A DNA stretch of 64,000 nucleotides from JAGVSR01 sp963825555 (GTDB lineage: Bacteria; Pseudomonadota; Alphaproteobacteria; Rhizobiales; Hyphomicrobiaceae). The position numbers and the translations under genes were made by a program. The stretch's first letter is position 1. The number at the start of each line of letters is the position of its first letter. Below are positions 1 to 8,370 of this stretch, piece by piece. The notes under the pieces are model-generated. The model had not been told where the DNA came from. It saw only the letters and a program-made list of their open reading frames with translations, and ran no database searches. Location: the NCBI GenBank assembly GCA_963825555.1, contig CAWGTZ010000026.1:1-64000 (forward strand), in the 5' to 3' direction.

Positions 1-261
1 TCTGTGGGTACATCAAGGAAAGCGCCGCCCTTATCGCGTCATGCGCTGCCACCCTTATGGCTGTGCCTACTGTCTCACTGCAGAGCACGCAATGAGACGC
101 GCTGCTTCATGTCTGCCAACCTGGCAATGTCTTTTGATCTTCGTTGATGCCGGACGGCGAATTCGAGGTGCAGGGGTGGCACCCTTGTAAAATTTGAAAA
201 TATAAGCGGAGGCCAAAGATGCCGATTTTCATTACGTAGGAACGCTTTACGCAGGACGCCC

Positions 262-565
262 TCAAAGGAATGATGGCCAAAACTGAGGACCGCGCTGAAG
301 CTGTCGGCTCGGGTGTTTCCGCTGACCGAGCGGCGGATCAATTACATCGTCAAGGCGGCCGCCAAGCGAGCGGGCATCAACCGGCCGTGTTCGTCCATTG
401 GTTTCGCCATGCCCACGCCAGCCATGCGAGCGATGCGGGTGCGCACCGATCACCCTCGTCTCCCAGACGCTCGGACATTCTGATCTGAAGACTACGAGCG
501 TCTATGCCCACGCCAGGCCGGATGACTGCTCCAGCCGATATCTGAAGCGGACGGGGCATCGGTAG
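262..565 (+). pseudogene. Tyrosine recombinase 3' remnant, copy A (frameshifted)
   Basis: Degraded C-terminal end of a phage-type integrase (tyrosine recombinase). It aligns almost base for base with the better preserved copy at 1811-2170. It keeps the HWFRHAHASHA segment, which carries the catalytic His-x-x-Arg, and downstream in a different frame the SVYAHA segment with the tyrosine. A one-base difference near 441 (gggtgcgcaccg here, gggcgcgccg in copy B) throws the reading frame off, and the 5' part is also out of frame. It cannot encode a working enzyme. Bases 1-261 upstream show no gene. Confidence 0.75.
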
Positions 566-569
566 TTGT

Positions 570-596
570 AGCCCGCTAAAGTAAGGCGGGCTCCTT
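570..596 (+). terminator. Possible intrinsic terminator after integrase remnant A
   Basis: A 7-bp GC-rich stem (AGCCCGC / GCGGGCT) with a 9-nt loop is followed by CCTTT. It lies just past the integrase remnant stop and before the convergent alginate-lyase-like gene. The T-run is short, so termination strength is uncertain. Confidence 0.4.
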
Positions 597-658
597 TAGG
601 TTATCCTTCGCCGCGCTCAAATAGTCGGGGACTGGCGAAAGTGGATGCAGCAATTGGT

Positions 659-1657
659 TTAGTAGCCAGCAGACCGCGCAGCAACACCACGTCCCCACCA
701 GCCAACGATTCTTCTGTCTCGGCACCTTAGGCACGCCCTCGAGGGAGATCCGGCCCGGAAATTTGGCCTTTGCTGATACATCAACAGCGTCGGGACGTTC
801 TGCGGGGACACCTGTGGCTGTCCCGCGAGGTGTGTGAATAGCGCCGGATTGCGCAGGCCAGCGACCGTGAGACCCACCAGTCTATGTAAGGCCCCATTCC
901 CCAGGCTGTACCAGTCCTCTCCACGTGCTGCGCCCAACTCCGCAAGCACGATCAGCGGTGTTGCCGAGAAGGCATGATAGTGCAAAGCACGAGGGCCGCG
1001 GTCCAACTCCATTGGAAGCGTGCCATCGGCCCGAATTTCATGCGCGGCGTCAGACATGATGCGGCGGGCTTCCTCCCAGTGCCGCTCGTTACCGGTGGCC
1101 AGTCCCGTGGCGGCGAGGCCAAGGCCGAGCCAGTACCAATGGTTATTGCGCCGATGGCTGCGATGGTCGTTGAAAAAGCTGCGGGCGACCGTGGCGATGC
1201 GATCGAGCCAGGGCTCAATTGAAGCGCGCTGTTCGGGCGTCACGTGCGGTTTGATTTTGAGATAGGCAATTGCCAGTCCAGTGAGGTTCCAATTTCGGCG
1301 AAACTCGCTTTGCTGCGTGGCCATCTGGCCTAACCACCCCTGGCCTTCTGCCCAGGCGGCGAGCCATTCTCCTGCACAGCGTCCGGCCTCAGCGCGAGCC
1401 GTAGGAGTGGGTGCGGACAGCGACAGGTCAGCTTGTGAGGTTACGACTTTTAGGTAGCCGTTGTACGGCCTCATCGCGGCAGCCGAAATAGCTGCCAGTT
1501 TGGGGTCGAGCAGGGCCTTGTAGTAGGATGGAACGTTAAGGTCTCGCAGCGGCGGCGGTGGGCTCGGACAGGCGAGTGTAGCGTTCGCATCAAGCACCAG
1601 AGTGCTTACAGCAATCAGGCACGCTGCGCCTGATGCACGGCCGACCTTAGATTTCAT
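659..1657 (-). CDS. Alginate lyase family protein (PL5-like), 3' end apparently frameshifted
   Basis: Predicted exported alginate lyase-like protein. An N-terminal hydrophobic signal (residues 8-30) ends in a Cys, so a lipoprotein is possible. The body matches the AlgL/PL5 alpha-barrel pattern: an NNHWYW segment (residues ~170-175; the family uses Asn-Asn-His there) and a later LHYHAFSATPLIVLAE helix. PL5 enzymes cleave polymannuronate by beta-elimination. The last ~30 residues are Arg/Cys-rich and unlike the family. Another frame of the same strand reads SLAGGDVVLLRG just before the end, resembling the family's Gly-Gly-Asp C-terminal segment. I infer a frameshift around 740-770. The gene sits between the two integrase remnants, so it was probably imported. 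A manC gene at 54 kb could supply GDP-mannose, but no alginate polymerase is present. Confidence 0.65.
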   Translation of the reverse strand: MKSKVGRASGAACLIAVSTLVLDANATLACPSPPPPLRDLNVPSYYKALLDPKLAAISAAAMRPYNGYLKVVTSQADLSLSAPTPTARAEAGRCAGEWLAAWAEGQGWLGQMATQQSEFRRNWNLTGLAIAYLKIKPHVTPEQRASIEPWLDRIATVARSFFNDHRSHRRNNHWYWLGLGLAATGLATGNERHWEEARRIMSDAAHEIRADGTLPMELDRGPRALHYHAFSATPLIVLAELGAARGEDWYSLGNGALHRLVGLTVAGLRNPALFTHLAGQPQVSPQNVPTLLMYQQRPNFRAGSPSRACLRCRDRRIVGWWGRGVAARSAGY

Positions 1658-1810
1658 TTTTTACTACGCTTTACACGATTACTGATACCGGTCTCAAAGT
1701 GAGGCTGACTTCGTTAATAATCAATTACCCCGTTTAATGGCCCACGAGTATGGCACCTATTAGATGGGAGATGGGTGGTTTTGTGAATTGATCCAGTCGC
1801 TCGGATTGGC

Positions 1811-2170
1811 TTGGAGTTCGCTCTAACCGGCAAGGGCGACGAACCTCGGCACGTCCTAATCCCGGCTGACCTGGCCGAGATGCTCCAGACCCTGCGAGCC
1901 GGTCGCAAGCCGTCGGCTCGCGTGTTCCCCCTGACCGAGCGGCGCATCAATTACATGTTGAAAGCCGCGGCCAAGCGAGCAGGCTTCAACCCGGCTGTGT
2001 CCGCCCACTGGCTGCGCCATGCCCATGCCAGCCACGCGATCGATGCGGGCGCGCCGATCACCCTAGTCTCCCAGATCCGCGGCCATGCCGATTTGAAGAC
2101 CACGAGCGTCTATGCCCATGCGAAGCCAGATTATTGCTCAAGCCGGTATCTGAAGCGGACCATGCGGTAG
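1811..2170 (+). pseudogene. Tyrosine recombinase C-terminal catalytic fragment, copy B
   Basis: A 119-residue open frame covering only the C-terminal half of a tyrosine recombinase catalytic domain. The His-x-x-Arg box lies in HWLRHAHASHA, followed by GHADLKTTSVYAHA with the second His and the nucleophilic Tyr. The N-terminal core-binding domain and the first catalytic Arg are missing. The first codon is TTG with no clear ribosome site, so it is probably just the open remnant of a longer gene. Copy A at 262-565 is a more decayed duplicate. The two lie ~1.6 kb apart in the same orientation and bracket the alginate-lyase-like gene. Bases 2171-2466 downstream show no gene. Confidence 0.75.
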
Positions 2171-2466
2171 GGTCCTACAAGACGAAGTCTAAGTTGTTGG
2201 AAATGATGAAGGGGAATGGCGTCTCAAGGCCAGAGTTGCTGGGCCGAAGTGTCAACCAAAACGGCGTCAACTCAGAGCCTGCCCTAAGTTGTCGCGAAAG
2301 GCGCGCGCCAGTTTCCAAGCAATTACGCTGAAACATGTTCGTTCCAGACCAACCTGCCTGTGGAGAACTCGGGGCGTTTCAATCGTAGGCTTGACTGGCA
2401 GGTCATGATTGATCCGGAGTGCACTCTTGATCAAGTCGCCGAAGAATGGAAATAACAAATTGACCT

Positions 2467-3393
2467 GTGGTGGAATGCTTCGCGGAAATTGGGTCAGGTC
2501 AGAGATCGCAAGTATCCGATCGATTTTTATGGTCAATTTTCCGAAGCTGCGGGGGAAACATTTTGCCATACGGTCATTATGTCCGGGAGAAGGACGGGAA
2601 ATGCTCCGATATTTATCGACTAACGTCGTTGCCCATTGAAGAACTCGTCATCGATCCCGGCAAACTCCGACGATTTATGAAGGACAAGAGTGAACCGGAG
2701 ACGTTCGCTCCCTTTAAGGGTATCACTTATCGGGCTCCGGATCCTTCTCGATTAACTCCCACAACAGAGGTAGAGGAACCTCTGCGCCGCAGCCTCAGAG
2801 CAGATCGAGCAAAAGGCAGGGCGGCGTTCCTACTTTCTGGTGGGATCAACTCTACTGCTCTGGTCGCGCTCGCATACCAAGATGATCCGGACATCGTTTG
2901 CTACACCGCCCAAACAGATGCAGGTCGCGATCTAAAGTTTGCCCGGGCAACAGCCAATCACCTCAAGGTTCCGTTGATAGAAGTTCCAATAACTCGGGAT
3001 CGGAAGACCCTGGAGCGACATCGTGCTGTCGTGGCAAAGACACTTCAACTTCTGCCCCTGAATGGAAACTTTGCAGGCGTTTCGGCCATCGCTGAGCAGG
3101 CGAGTAAAGACGGGTTCACAGTTCTAATCGACGGCACGGGCGGCGGTGAGATTTACGGCGGAAGCGCGTCGCACCACGGCCCTATCTGGATAGCAGAGAT
3201 GAGGCGGCGTGGCCGTAATGACCGCCTAAATGAGTTGAAGGCATGGATCGGAGAGAGACGCTGGGCCAAGATTGAGCAGGCATCGCGGCGCAGAGAGTTC
3301 ATCGAAGCAGACTGGAGGACCTCCCAGGAGCACATGCTGACCGATTGGATGCCGCGGTGGACGATGCAGGTCGTGCCTGTGTTAGCCCCCTAA
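2467..3393 (+). pseudogene. Asparagine-synthase-like ATP-pyrophosphatase domain, truncated at both ends
   Basis: Fragment of an asparagine synthase (AsnB-type) synthetase domain, which adenylates a carboxylate and transfers ammonia to it. The PP-loop is visible as LLSGGINSTALVAL (residues ~121-134). The family usually has SGGxDS, so the Asp is Asn here. Further on, DGTGGGEIYGG resembles the family's GDGGDELFGG loop. The N-terminal glutaminase domain with its Cys1 is absent. The 3' end runs into a 29-bp inverted repeat at 3377, and the last residues (VLAP) are encoded by that repeat, so the gene was cut there. The GTG start is arbitrary. It could derive from a peptide-modifying cyclase or an osmolyte amide synthase as easily as from true AsnB. 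The fragment is too short to say. Confidence 0.6.
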
Positions 3394-3461
3394 AACTGGG
3401 CCATCGTTAGCTCCTCTCATGGATCGCTACATGATGGCCCAGTTTTAGGGGGCTAACACAG
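3377..3461. repeat. 29-bp perfect inverted repeat with 27-bp loop (transposon-end scar or MITE-like element)
   Basis: The left arm at 3377-3405 is exactly reverse-complementary to the right arm at 3433-3461. The ends read TGTGTTAG...CTAACACA, matching the TG...CA termini usual for IS3-family elements. The left arm abuts the truncated asparagine-synthase-like gene and the right arm abuts an IS3 transposase tail. No clear target-site duplication is seen. It may be what remains after two oppositely oriented element ends were brought together by deletion. Confidence 0.8.
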
Positions 3462-3622
3462 TCGAGCACTACAATCACCACCGCTACCACGAAAGCCTGG
3501 CCAACCTCACACCGGCCGACGTCTACTTCGGACGCGGCCAAGCTATCCTGTTGCAAAGAGAAAGGATCAAACGCGACACCATCCGAAAACGACGATTGAA
3601 CCACCAATCAAAAGCCGCTTAA
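3461..3622 (+). mobile_element. IS3-family transposase C-terminal fragment
   Basis: A 53-codon open stretch begins at the edge of the inverted repeat and ends with TAA at 3620. It carries the typical end of an IS3-type DDE integrase: YNHHRYHESLANLTPADVYF, then a basic tail. The catalytic DDE residues and all upstream parts are missing, so it is inactive. The stretch to 3707 may include the former right end of that element, but I could not define it. Confidence 0.8.
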
Positions 3623-3707
3623 CATCAAACCCAGATGGACCTGAGCCTCCGCTCGATCACACCGCAAACTGTCTCAAAGCATTCGACGACGGACAGCCAG
3701 TGGAATT

Positions 3708-4202
3708 ATGGACCTTTTGAGCGAGTTCGCTGCGTGGGCCTGGGCGCGACACCACAATGAGTGGAGTTGGTATATCCGTCCCCTGTTCCTGATCCCGTTC
3801 TGCTGGTTCGCATGGCGGCACAGTCTGGTCGGCATCGGGCTCACTCTTGTCGCACTCGCCACGAGCATGTTCTGGTTCCCTGTCCCGGAAGATCCCTCGC
3901 CGATGGCGCTGGAGTTTCTGGCCGCCGAGCGGGCATACCTACTTGGGCTTTGGACTTGGTGGAAGGTTGCCGTCGCCCTCCTCATCCCGGCGACCTTCTT
4001 TGCCCTCGCGATGGCGTTCTGGAACCGGTCTTTCGTGTGGGGAATTGCGGTCGTAAATGTCATCGTGCTCACGAAGGTCGCTTGGAGCTTCGCCTTCTTC
4101 ACGGTCGAGGGCGCACTTTACCACCTAGTGCCCGCAGCCTTGGGGCTGGCCATCTGCAACGTCGTCCTGATCACCGCGAGGCGATGGGTGATGTCCAGAT
4201 GA
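3708..4202 (+). CDS. Small multi-pass membrane protein, function unknown
   Basis: A 164-residue protein with about four or five hydrophobic helices (roughly residues 22-35, 40-58, 83-108, 112-132, 136-158), very rich in Trp and Phe. No catalytic motif was recognised. The N-terminus MDLLSEFAAWAWARHHNEWSWYIRP is amphipathic and precedes the first helix. It resembles conserved hypothetical integral membrane proteins seen in many proteobacteria. The ATG at 3708 has only a weak ribosome site. It stands alone between the IS3 remnant and a RibD-like fragment, so context gives no functional hint. Confidence 0.6.
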   Translation: MDLLSEFAAWAWARHHNEWSWYIRPLFLIPFCWFAWRHSLVGIGLTLVALATSMFWFPVPEDPSPMALEFLAAERAYLLGLWTWWKVAVALLIPATFFALAMAFWNRSFVWGIAVVNVIVLTKVAWSFAFFTVEGALYHLVPAALGLAICNVVLITARRWVMSR

Positions 4203-4228
4203 CACCGCCGGAACCCTAGTGGGCCACG

Positions 4229-4663
4229 TTGCCGCGAACCAACTTCGGTTCGTCGAGAACGGAAGAGCGGTTAGCGGCGCTAATCCCAGCTAGAAACAAG
4301 CGTGCAACCGTCCGGGACGCCAGACAAGACAATCCGTCCGCGCCCGGCATGATGCTGTTGAGCGAGCATTTTCGTCTGATTGAGGCGCTCGATCCGGTGC
4401 TGGCCGCCACCAGCGGACCGGCCCAAATTGTTCGGCTGGTCACGGAACGTGGCTGGAGGCGCGTTTATGTCGATGGCGGCCAGTTGATCCAGTCTTTCCT
4501 CAGGGATGATTTAATTGACGATCTGACTATTATGCGGGTCCCAATCTTGCTCGGAGCGTGCCGCCCTCAGTTTGGTCGGCTTCCGCGCGACGTGCAATTT
4601 GTTCACGTCAGCACAAGAGCTTTTCCGTCCGCTTTGGTGCAGTCGAACTTCCGGCGCGCATGA
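4229..4663 (+). pseudogene. RibD C-terminal / dihydrofolate-reductase-like domain, N-terminus lost
   Basis: From about residue 60 onward the protein matches the C-terminal half of RibD_C/DHFR-like reductases. VYVDGGQLIQSFL is the nucleotide-binding strand and loop. It is followed by LIDDLTIMRVPILLG, the FG.LPRDV pattern and HVSTRAFPSALVQS. Intact relatives have about 180 residues and begin with a substrate-binding strand (I-A-x-S-x-D-G). That part is replaced here by unrelated sequence, so it is most likely a 5'-truncated gene. Bases 4664-4952 downstream hold no recognisable gene. Confidence 0.65.
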
Positions 4664-4952
4664 GCGCGGATGCAGGAACGACGCGCGCAAGCCTGCCCCC
4701 TACAGATGATGCGGCAGACCGGCTCACTCTAAGCTGAATTGACTTCCCGCAGATCGCACGGGCTGGCTGTCAAACTTCACGAATTTTTCTCTCTGCCATA
4801 TCCCGCCTTTTCGGCCCCATCGGCCAGCCAATCAGGATCTTTGTTGCTACCTGAGGCCCTGGCGAACCCGGAAACATTGCGTCCGTTCCGGCTGACGGCA
4901 ATGATGCGTCTATCGCTGGCGTTGTGTGGCGATGCAAATGCGGAGCTTCAGA

Positions 4953-6128
4953 ATGACCGCAGGAGGTACGAGCACAACTGATGAACAGTCCGTCCGTCAA
5001 CGCGTCTTCGATATTCTCGAACACAGCCGACGGCGCGACGTCGCATCGCGTCTCATCGACAGCATTCTCATACTGCTCATCGTCGCCAATGTCGTTGTCA
5101 CCATTGGACAGTTCGTACCTGAAATCGCCGCTGCCTATGGGGATGAAATTTTCGCCTTTGATCGCCTCTGTGTGGCGCTCTTCGCACTCGAATATGCCGG
5201 TCGCTTATGGGTTGCGCCCGAGCATCTGATGTTGCGCGATCGCAGTGCGCTGGGCGCGCGCCTCCGGTTCGCCGCGACGCCAATGATGGTGATCGACGCT
5301 CTTGCCATCGTTCCATGGCTTCTGGAAGTTCTTCTTCCACACAGCGAGCTCATTCCGCTGACCCGACTTGTGCGCGTACTCAAGCTGGCACGCTATTCAC
5401 CCGCCCTCGCTACGATCGGCCGGGTCGTGGCTGCTGAGCGCCGCGCTCTCCTGGCATGCGTCATCATCCTCGGCGGTGTCCTTCTGGCGACAGCGGCAAT
5501 CATGTTCGCCATCGAGGGACGCCAGCAGCCGGAACGCTTGGGTGATATGAGCAAAGCGATGTGGTGGGCCGCAGCGATGCTGGCCAAGATAGGAGGCGGC
5601 GAAACGGAACCCGTCACGGCGCTCGGCCGCATTGTTGCGGCCATAACCGTGATGTTGGGCATCTTCTGTTTCGCTCTCCCCGTCGCGATTATCGGGCGAG
5701 GGTTCTACGAGGAGATTAGGCGGCGGGATTTCGTGGTCACGTTCGCGATGGTCGCCCACGTTCCGCTCTTCGCAAAATTGGATGCTCCTGCGATCGCCGG
5801 GCTCGTCGGTCTTCTGAAAGCGCGAACCGTAACGCCCGGCACCATAATCGTTCGAAAAGGGGATCCCGGAGATTCCATGTATTTCATTGCCAGTGGTACG
5901 GTGCAGGTGGCGATCGAAAAGGGAGCTGTTCAACTCGGCGAGGGCGACTTTTTTGGCGAAATGGCTTTGCTGTATCGGGGTCCCAGAACAGCGACGGTCA
6001 CGGCGCTCAGCTCGACCGATCTTCTGGTGCTGGATGCCGATGACTTCTTGCGCTTGGTTGACCAGATACCTTCGCTCAAACGTCATATTGAGGCTGTTGC
6101 AGAAGAGCGCAAGAATACAGTCTCATGA
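4953..6128 (+). CDS. Cyclic-nucleotide-binding ion channel (MloK1-like) with non-canonical selectivity filter
   Basis: Six-helix inner-membrane channel subunit fused to a cytosolic cyclic-nucleotide-binding domain, with the length and layout of the Mesorhizobium MloK1 channel (391 residues). Transmembrane segments fall at about 35-53, 70-87, 108-127, 133-150 (S4-like, with regular Arg/Lys), 166-186 and 226-248. The pore helix MWWAAAML is followed by KIGGGE (residues 212-217) where potassium channels have TVGYGD. The binding domain (~270-385) keeps the phosphate cassette FFGEMALLYRGPRTAT with its cAMP-contacting Glu and Arg. I chose the ATG at 4953 for its GGAG site. A GTG at 4926 is also in frame. 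It may conduct something other than potassium, or be non-conducting. A decayed copy of its 3' end lies at 12692-12811. Confidence 0.85.
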   Translation: MTAGGTSTTDEQSVRQRVFDILEHSRRRDVASRLIDSILILLIVANVVVTIGQFVPEIAAAYGDEIFAFDRLCVALFALEYAGRLWVAPEHLMLRDRSALGARLRFAATPMMVIDALAIVPWLLEVLLPHSELIPLTRLVRVLKLARYSPALATIGRVVAAERRALLACVIILGGVLLATAAIMFAIEGRQQPERLGDMSKAMWWAAAMLAKIGGGETEPVTALGRIVAAITVMLGIFCFALPVAIIGRGFYEEIRRRDFVVTFAMVAHVPLFAKLDAPAIAGLVGLLKARTVTPGTIIVRKGDPGDSMYFIASGTVQVAIEKGAVQLGEGDFFGEMALLYRGPRTATVTALSSTDLLVLDADDFLRLVDQIPSLKRHIEAVAEERKNTVS

Positions 6129-6342
6129 TCGCGCGGCGTCGAGAGGAAGCTGAGTGGCCCGTCCAATAAGAGGAATGGCACGCGCCGATCGGTTGGTGGA
6201 CGAGAGAGGTTCGGGACCGTCTTCAAGCGCCTGATCGGAAACGTACCGTTTAGGGGGGACTGATTGAGCGCCATGATCGCGGAGGCGCTGCGGTGGGCAT
6301 CGACCTGCGCCGCGCTTTCCGCCAAGGTTAGCGGAGAGAGAT

Positions 6343-6720
6343 ATGTGGCTCATACTTGAGGCCTTTCCGAAGGGCGTTATCCGCCGGAGTGTGCTGGAAG
6401 CGGAAGCCGCTGACGGTGCAAGGGTCACGGTGGGTACACAGAGCAGCCGGCGGTCGGCCATCCCATTTGCGGACCGCGCGGCCGGGCGTTCTGTGGTTCT
6501 CAATCCCGCCCTAGCCTCGGGAGAGCTCTACACGAACGGTCGACTTGGGGTCACGCAAGGTTCGATCTTCGAGCTTCTGGATCAAGTGAGGTCCAATCGG
6601 GAGTGGAATGAGCCGAGCCGATGGGCGCGGACGCTGACGCGTCTCCAGAGGGCCAACTTTCTCCGTTGGCCCCGTCACGCTGCCTGGTCTGCCTCTGGCC
6701 AGGGCGGTACGCGAGAGTGA
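6343..6720 (+). pseudogene. Cyclopropane-fatty-acyl-phospholipid synthase, N-terminal stump
   Basis: The first ~85 residues match the N-terminal domain of CFA synthase. MWLILEAFPKGVIRRSVLEA leads into ...FADRAAGRSVVLNPALASGELYTNGRL, then GSIFELLDQV. The whole SAM-dependent methyltransferase domain (about 280 residues, with the HYDxG and GCGWG motifs) is absent. The reading frame ends soon after a degenerate RLQRANFLRWPRHAAW. Intact enzymes have ~400 residues, so this is a 3'-truncated gene and should not make cyclopropane lipids. Bases 6129-6342, between the channel gene and this stump, show no gene. Confidence 0.6.
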
Positions 6721-6904
6721 TCGTATTTGCGCCTCTCCCGTGGGACGAGTATAATTTCACATTGGAATGAGCGGCATTCGCCTGCTCCGTCCGCCTCTCG
6801 CGGCGCCGATGAGAGGCGGGGGCTTTTCTGCAAAAGGCCCATCTGTCTCGCGATCTCCGCTCGCAATCAGAACCGCCATCTGGGCGGTATGAAGGAGGTC
6901 TGTC

Positions 6905-7378
6905 ATGGGTATCGCCACATCAATTCGGCATTATCTCGATGGCCGCGGTGTCCGCTATCGACTGGTGCGCCACGCGCGCGCGGTGACGTCCAGCCAAATC
7001 GCGGGTGCCAGTGACGTCGCCGAGGAGAACCTCGCCAAAGGGGTGCTCTTGAAGCGCAGGGACGGGTTCATCCTGGCAATCGTCCCCGCCTCATGTCACG
7101 TGCGGCTCGAGGCCCTGGGCGAATGGCTGGAGCAGCCGGTCGGTCTCGCTACGGAGGAGGAGGTGGCAGTCGTCTTTGACGATTGCGAATACGGTTGCGC
7201 GCCACCGGTCGCCGGAGCCTATGGGTTGCAGGCCGTGATGGATGACCGCCTGGAAGGTTTTAACGATATCTATTTCGAAGCCGGAGATCACTGCACGCTT
7301 GTGCATGTGAATGGGCGCGATTTCAGGAAGATACAGGCCGGGGTGCCGCATGCGGAGATTGCCGAACCGGATCGCTGA
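6905..7378 (+). CDS. YbaK/EbsC-family aminoacyl-tRNA deacylase
   Basis: A 157-residue protein of the YbaK/ProX family, which hydrolyses wrongly charged aminoacyl-tRNA in trans. The family pattern is visible. The N-terminal SIRHYLDGRGVRYRLVRHA is followed by the helix AEENLAKGVLLKRRDGFILAIVPA, in which the Lys of the AKGVLLK segment corresponds to the conserved editing Lys. Later come a central GLATEEEVAVVF and a C-terminal HVNGRDFRKI strand. AAGGAGG ends 9 nt before the ATG, a strong ribosome site. It lies 164 bp upstream of the cytidylate-kinase-like gene and may be co-transcribed with it. The amino-acid specificity cannot be read. Confidence 0.85.
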   Translation: MGIATSIRHYLDGRGVRYRLVRHARAVTSSQIAGASDVAEENLAKGVLLKRRDGFILAIVPASCHVRLEALGEWLEQPVGLATEEEVAVVFDDCEYGCAPPVAGAYGLQAVMDDRLEGFNDIYFEAGDHCTLVHVNGRDFRKIQAGVPHAEIAEPDR

Positions 7379-7542
7379 GAAGGGCGAAGAGCACCACGAA
7401 CGGCCACTCAGGTAACTCCTGAAGCGTTCGCCGATTTGGGAAAACGTCCAGGGTACGGACCGGGATGACATAACATGATCGACGCGGTTGCTATTGCGAA
7501 GTCGCTCGCGTGCCGTGCCTGCCGACATGTCGGGAGGAAGAA

Positions 7543-8370
7543 ATGACCATCATCGCCATGACCCGCGAGTCAGGAACGCGCGGCAGCGAAATTGCTGCCG
7601 CTCTGGCCGATCAACTGCACTTGGAAGTCATCCACGACGAACGCGTCGAGCATGACATTGCCAACCGGATCGGAATCCCGGAGAGCGACGTCCACCACTA
7701 TCTCCAGGAGGACATCTCTCTGTTCGAGCGCCTGACTTTCAAACACAGAGCATTCTCCAAATACACTGCTCTGGAGATCCTGGAACTCGCTGCGAAAGGC
7801 AACGTTCTCATCCGGGGCTGGGGAGCCACGCGGCTTCTGAATACGGTGCCGCATGTCCTGTGCGTGCGAGTCTGTGCACCCATGTCCTATCGGGAAGCGG
7901 TCCTGCTCGACCGTGGCCGGGTCGAAAGTCCGGCTGACGCGCGACGGGAGATCGAGCACAGCGATGCTATTCGTCACGTTGCACTTCAGAAGCAGCACAA
8001 GAGCGATTGGCAAGATCCGCTGCACTACGCGCTCGTTCTCAACACCGGACGGGTTCCGGTAGCCGATTGCGTGGACCAGATCATTCGCCTCGCGCAAAGC
8101 GAGGCTTTTACAGAAACACCCTACTCCCGCGATTTACTGATGGATCAGCTGATCCTGGCGCGTGTGCAATTCGCACTTGATCAGAGGTTCGGACCAAAAT
8201 CTCTCCAGAACGGCATCGAACCGCGTGTCATAGGCGGCAACGTTCTGCTCATCGGCGGTACAACGGACGAGCAGATGATTGTCGATGCGGTGAGATTGGT
8301 GCAGAAGGTCGAAGGGGTCAGGGGCGTTGAAAGCAAAGTGGCGCACGTGGCTTTCTATCCGCACGGATAG
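7543..8370 (+). CDS. Cytidylate-kinase-like protein with C-terminal BON domain
   Basis: Residues 1-180 follow the cytidylate-kinase-like family: an N-terminal IIAMTRESGTRGSEIAAALAD in place of a classical P-loop, then VIHDERVEHDIA, a central NVLIRGWGAT and a lid-like RVESPADARREI. Residues ~190-270 resemble a BON domain (DEQMIVDAVRLVQKVEGVRGVES), usually found in periplasmic or membrane-associated proteins, although no signal peptide is present. The substrate is unknown. I chose the ATG at 7543 over an upstream TTG/GTG because GGGAGGAAG lies just before it. A loose inverted repeat (GCCCGGC / GCCGGGC, 8394-8424) follows, without a T-run. Confidence 0.75.
   Translation: MTIIAMTRESGTRGSEIAAALADQLHLEVIHDERVEHDIANRIGIPESDVHHYLQEDISLFERLTFKHRAFSKYTALEILELAAKGNVLIRGWGATRLLNTVPHVLCVRVCAPMSYREAVLLDRGRVESPADARREIEHSDAIRHVALQKQHKSDWQDPLHYALVLNTGRVPVADCVDQIIRLAQSEAFTETPYSRDLLMDQLILARVQFALDQRFGPKSLQNGIEPRVIGGNVLLIGGTTDEQMIVDAVRLVQKVEGVRGVESKVAHVAFYPHG

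Noticed and set aside
2467..3393. Lasso-peptide cyclase with a nearby precursor
   Set aside because: Only an incomplete synthetase domain is present. No leader-peptidase, PqqD-like or precursor frame was seen around it.
3377..3622. Complete IS3 element
   Set aside because: Only the last 53 codons of the transposase and a short inverted repeat remain; no DDE residues and no second open frame.
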